Shown here: positions 61,412-64,000 of the stretch, in pieces
How the letters are laid out: every line of letters begins with the position of its first letter
Numbering within the stretch: position 1 is the first letter of the stretch
Origin: JAGQZY01 sp964588335
GTDB taxonomy: Bacteria; Bdellovibrionota; Bdellovibrionia; Bdellovibrionales; JAGQZY01
Length of the DNA stretch: 64,000 nucleotides
Direction of reading: 5' to 3'
Assembly (NCBI GenBank): GCA_964588335.1
Contig: CAZPOV010000014.1
Span: 32,375 to 96,374, forward strand
Notes under the pieces: generated by a model
Databases searched by the model: none
Told to the model about the DNA's origin: nothing
Seen by the model: only the letters and a program-made list of their open reading frames with translations
Made by a program: the position numbers and the translations under genes

Positions 61412-61753
61412 AACTAAGCCTCTACTACATTAGACTTCTCCTAAACGCAACTGTTGTCAATGTGATTTTGAAAAGAGACCGAGAAATCCCATTCCTTTGA
61501 CCCTATTGACCCAAAATAATTCACATTAGGGAGCGGGGTGTGTTCCTGAAGTCGATCCTTTTTCAGGCGAGTCTTAGGTTAAGAGGCCCCCCTTGGAACC
61601 TCCAGATTGTGTTTTCTTCATTATTTCAAAAAAGATTTTCAATCGACTTTCATTTATCGACTGTAGAATCTACCAATATGGGAAAAGTCGGTTGTTGATA
61701 TCTGAAATTCCCCTCTTTGATGCTAGAGTCACCAATATCCTTGGGGGGTGCCT

Positions 61754-62839
61754 TTGATCCGTGTTTTAATTGTTTTTTGCTTAGGTTTTTCTGTTGCAGA
61801 AGCGAAACTGGAGGTCTACGACTTTCACTTTCATGTCGCCTACGCAACCGAGGCCGACACATTAGTCTCTGCTCTCAATCAAGAATCGAGCTTTTACGAG
61901 CGCAAAGGCACTCTGTTATTGGATTTTGCCTATAACATGCCTGTGGTGCGAGCCAATGAGCGAGAGGACCTTCAGTCCTTGGATCTGCATCAAGACCTTT
62001 CAAACCTCATCCGGGCTTCTGGAGTTAATGGCTTTGGCCTCTGTGGAGCCAGTCTGCGCGATCCCGATGTGGTTAAGCAGATTAAAGAATGTCTATCCCT
62101 TCCGAATATGATTGGGGTGAAGTTGCACATGCACGTCAGTGGAACCGCACTGCAGAATTGTCGACGATGTATCGCTAACTTCGAGACCCAAAGACAACAG
62201 GTTTTAAATCAAGTGGCCCGCGAGGTGGCGAAAAAGGGTGGGCCCATCCTCATTCATTTTACTCACCTCGCCCATTTCGACCCCATGGTGCAGTATGGGG
62301 CGTTTGGTACCGGGCGACCGGAAGAAGGTGCTGAAGCTGAGTCTCTACTGGCGGTTGCTGCACAAAATCCAGAGGTGGATTTTATCATTGCCCACTCGGG
62401 AGCCAACTCAATGGTGAATCCAGGAAGTTTCAAGTTCTTTGGTGACTATTTTCGATCACGGCCGCAACTGAAGCCTAATATATTCGTTGAAACATCGGTG
62501 GTTGTCGGACATGTGGAATCCAATCTCTGCTTTTTAAAAGACCTTTATGAAGTGATGACTGACACCCACCATGAAATCCATGCCATCGAAGACGCTGAAT
62601 TTTGCCAAGATTCGATCGGTGAATACGCGGCTTCAGAAGAGTCGGAAAGAATTGTCAAAGCTTGGCGCGACCTTGGCATGCAACAGATTGTTTTTGGTAG
62701 TGATGGTCCCTCAGAAGCCTTAACCTTGGAAAGTTTGCAGTTTATCAAAACCAATCCTTATCTGAGTGAGACTGAGAAGCAGCAAATTTTTCATCACAAC
62801 GGAAAACGTTTATTCGACTCTTACCAGAAAATAAAATAA
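61754..62839 (+). CDS. Secreted amidohydrolase-family metal-dependent hydrolase
   Basis: A protein of about 361 residues with a signal peptide (IRVLIVFCLGFSVAEA) and the TIM-barrel amidohydrolase-2 pattern: HxH in YDFHFHV at the first strand, His residues in VKLHMHVSG, LIHFTHL and FIIAHSGANS, and the final Asp in VFGSDGPS. The TTG at 61754 is spaced five bases from GGGGGG; a GTG at 61748 overlaps that site. Export of an amidohydrolase is unusual. Substrate unknown. Confidence 0.68.
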   Translation: MIRVLIVFCLGFSVAEAKLEVYDFHFHVAYATEADTLVSALNQESSFYERKGTLLLDFAYNMPVVRANEREDLQSLDLHQDLSNLIRASGVNGFGLCGASLRDPDVVKQIKECLSLPNMIGVKLHMHVSGTALQNCRRCIANFETQRQQVLNQVAREVAKKGGPILIHFTHLAHFDPMVQYGAFGTGRPEEGAEAESLLAVAAQNPEVDFIIAHSGANSMVNPGSFKFFGDYFRSRPQLKPNIFVETSVVVGHVESNLCFLKDLYEVMTDTHHEIHAIEDAEFCQDSIGEYAASEESERIVKAWRDLGMQQIVFGSDGPSEALTLESLQFIKTNPYLSETEKQQIFHHNGKRLFDSYQKIK

Positions 62840-63020
62840 TCGATATCTGACTTTCTCCTATTTGGGTTTGGATTGGTAAAGGGTAATGATTTCTCCAGAA
62901 CAGCGTATAACTGTTCTTTTCTTTGTTTTTTAGTTTATTAAACAATTTTTAGAACCTTATTAAAGGCAAAGATAAGAAGCTTCAATATTCTATCCTTCTA
63001 TTATTCACAAAGGAGAGACA

Positions 63021-63413
63021 ATGGAAGTCGTGAGAAATATGGTGGAATCCCACCCTACCTTTAATGGCGAAAAGTTAGATGAGATTGAGAAATGCATTAC
63101 AGAGTGTTTAGCCTGTGCCAGCGCTTGCACCATTTGTGCTGATGCTTGTTTAAGCAAAGAAAACTCTGATCTCAACACCTGTATCAAGAACAACTTAATG
63201 TGTGCGAATATTTGTGAGACAACAGCACGAATGTTGAGCTTTGAAAACAAGACATCAGGTGCTGTTTCAAGTCTACTAGAGGCTTGTAAAAAAATATGTG
63301 AAGTTTGTGCCCAAGAGTGTCAGCAGCACGCCGAAAACATGCGACATTGCGAAATATGCGCTAAGGCTTGCAAAGATTGCATTCAATCCTGTGATCGCTT
63401 GCTAAGTGCATAA
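63021..63413 (+). CDS. Cytosolic cysteine-rich four-helix-bundle copper-binding protein (Csp/DUF326-like)
   Basis: A 130-residue protein with 18 Cys, mostly in CxxC, CxxxC and related spacings along helices (ECLACASACTICADAC, CKKICEVCAQEC, CEICAKACKDCIQSC), as in copper storage proteins that hold many Cu(I) ions inside a helical bundle. It has no signal peptide, so it would be the cytosolic type. AAAGGAGA precedes ATG 63021 and a strong terminator follows. Role in copper buffering is inferred from the family. Confidence 0.82.
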   Translation: MEVVRNMVESHPTFNGEKLDEIEKCITECLACASACTICADACLSKENSDLNTCIKNNLMCANICETTARMLSFENKTSGAVSSLLEACKKICEVCAQECQQHAENMRHCEICAKACKDCIQSCDRLLSA

Positions 63414-63451
63414 AACCGTACAGAAGAACTTATCAGCGGTAAAAAAATAAT

Positions 63452-63478
63452 AAAAGCCCCATCGAATAGGGGCTTTTT
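63452..63478 (+). terminator. Intrinsic terminator after the copper-binding protein
   Basis: AAAAGCCCC-atcgaata-GGGGCTTTTT, a perfect stem with a T run, 38 bases after the stop. Confidence 0.85.
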
Positions 63479-63622
63479 ATCTAGAGTGAGCGATGGCGAT
63501 CGACTCATTAAGTTGATTGAAGGGCAACCAGAAGGCATCAAAAAATTAGATTATCGGCGGTTTCGTTGATCTTGACGGGTAGAGAAGGGGTGCTGTGTTT
63601 GTCGAGAGTCCTTTTGGGAATA

Positions 63623-63648
63623 AAAAAAAGCCCCTACTGGGGCTTTTT
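63623..63648. terminator. Bidirectional terminator after the CsbD-like gene
   Basis: An A run, GCCCC-tact-GGGGC and a T run form a terminator that works on both strands; on the minus strand it follows the CsbD-like gene by about 30 bases. Confidence 0.82.
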
Positions 63649-63676
63649 CTGCAAAGTCAGCAATGTATTTTAAAAA

Positions 63677-63871
63677 TTAGTTTTTATAAAATGCATCCAC
63701 TTCTTTTTTGGCTTCGTCTTTTGACTTGCCATATCTCTCCTGGATTTTTCCAGCGAGGACATCTTTCTTACCTTCGATTTTGTCCAAATCATCATCGGTA
63801 AGCTTAGACCATTGTTGTTTAACTTTGCCTTTCATCTGCTTCCATTGTCCTTGTGCTGTGTCTTTATTCAT
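63677..63871 (-). CDS. CsbD-family stress protein
   Basis: A 64-residue, highly charged protein matching CsbD: WKQMKGKVKQQWSKLTDDDL, then KIEGKKDVLAGKIQERYG. CsbD/YjbJ-type proteins are abundant general-stress proteins of unknown mechanism. GAGAGGA precedes ATG 63871. The remaining 129 bases to the window end are its upstream region with nothing else seen. Confidence 0.88.
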   Translation of the reverse strand: MNKDTAQGQWKQMKGKVKQQWSKLTDDDLDKIEGKKDVLAGKIQERYGKSKDEAKKEVDAFYKN

Positions 63872-64000
63872 TGATTAATCCTCTCGTTAGTTTATGAGCC
63901 TTGCTTTTTTTCTTGGGCAAGACTTTTTGATAACTCAAATTAACTTAGGACCCGAAAAATAAGATCTGGTTAATTTATAGAGAAAGTGTAGTTTTGAACA

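Noticed and set aside
1..64000. tRNA, rRNA or prophage genes
   Set aside because: No cloverleaf-like, rRNA-like or phage structural sequence was found by reading the intergenic regions; small RNAs without terminators could still be missed.

Overview
The window looks like chromosomal DNA of a Gram-negative predatory-type bacterium of the Bdellovibrionota (Bdellovibrio or a close relative). This is an inference from content: many signal-peptide and lipobox proteins, outer-membrane beta-barrels, an RND efflux operon, an HD-GYP protein, a partner-switching pair, glutamate-route heme synthesis and class Ia ribonucleotide reductase. There is no rRNA, tRNA, CRISPR array, prophage or insertion sequence. 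Two 100-base N runs (7152-7251 and 49823-49922) are scaffold gaps. Each is flanked by the same 55 bases on both sides, so they are duplicated contig ends. Deleting 155 bases at each site restores dinB and a TrpR-like gene in frame.

Layout. 1-2.5 kb: a Fe3+ ABC importer (end of the binding protein, permease, ATPase). 2.5-5.4 kb, minus strand: a membrane nucleotide cyclase with a zinc ribbon and a PilZ-methyltransferase fusion. 5.6-7.7 kb: pdxJ and dinB, convergent. 7.8-13.2 kb: a pstC-pstA-pstB-phoU-phoB-phoR operon without pstS, whose PstB has lost most ABC ATPase signature residues; a Pho-box-like direct repeat lies upstream. 13.2-15.2 kb, minus strand: HATPase, STAS and FliG-like proteins. 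15.2-27.2 kb: a ribbon-helix-helix protein, then a tightly overlapping heme operon (short hemA, hemC-hemD fusion, hemL, histidine kinase, response regulator, hemE, hemN, hemY, hemH) followed by sppA. hemB is absent.

27-41 kb: mostly envelope proteins (metzincin-like protease, VTT-family membrane protein, VWA lipoprotein, OmpA-like and other barrels, nitrilase-fold lipoprotein), plus folE2, a DUF4112 protein, an MtfA-like peptidase and htpX. 41-45 kb: nrdA-nrdB with two NrdR-type boxes 31 bp apart upstream of nrdA and a strong terminator after nrdB. 45-50.8 kb: a membrane-anchored propeller-like protein, trpS, an HD-GYP protein with a D-to-E receiver, and a TrpR/YerC-like regulator behind a palindrome resembling the trp operator. 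50.8-64 kb: secreted proteins, a PKD/cytochrome lipoprotein, a propeller protein, a complete RND tripartite efflux operon, a secreted amidohydrolase, a cysteine-rich copper-binding protein and a CsbD-like protein.

The points most worth following are the degenerate Pst-like cassette beside PhoU-PhoB-PhoR, the heme operon with an embedded two-component system and remodelled HemA/HemCD enzymes, the possible TrpR operator, and the HATPase/STAS/FliG-like set.
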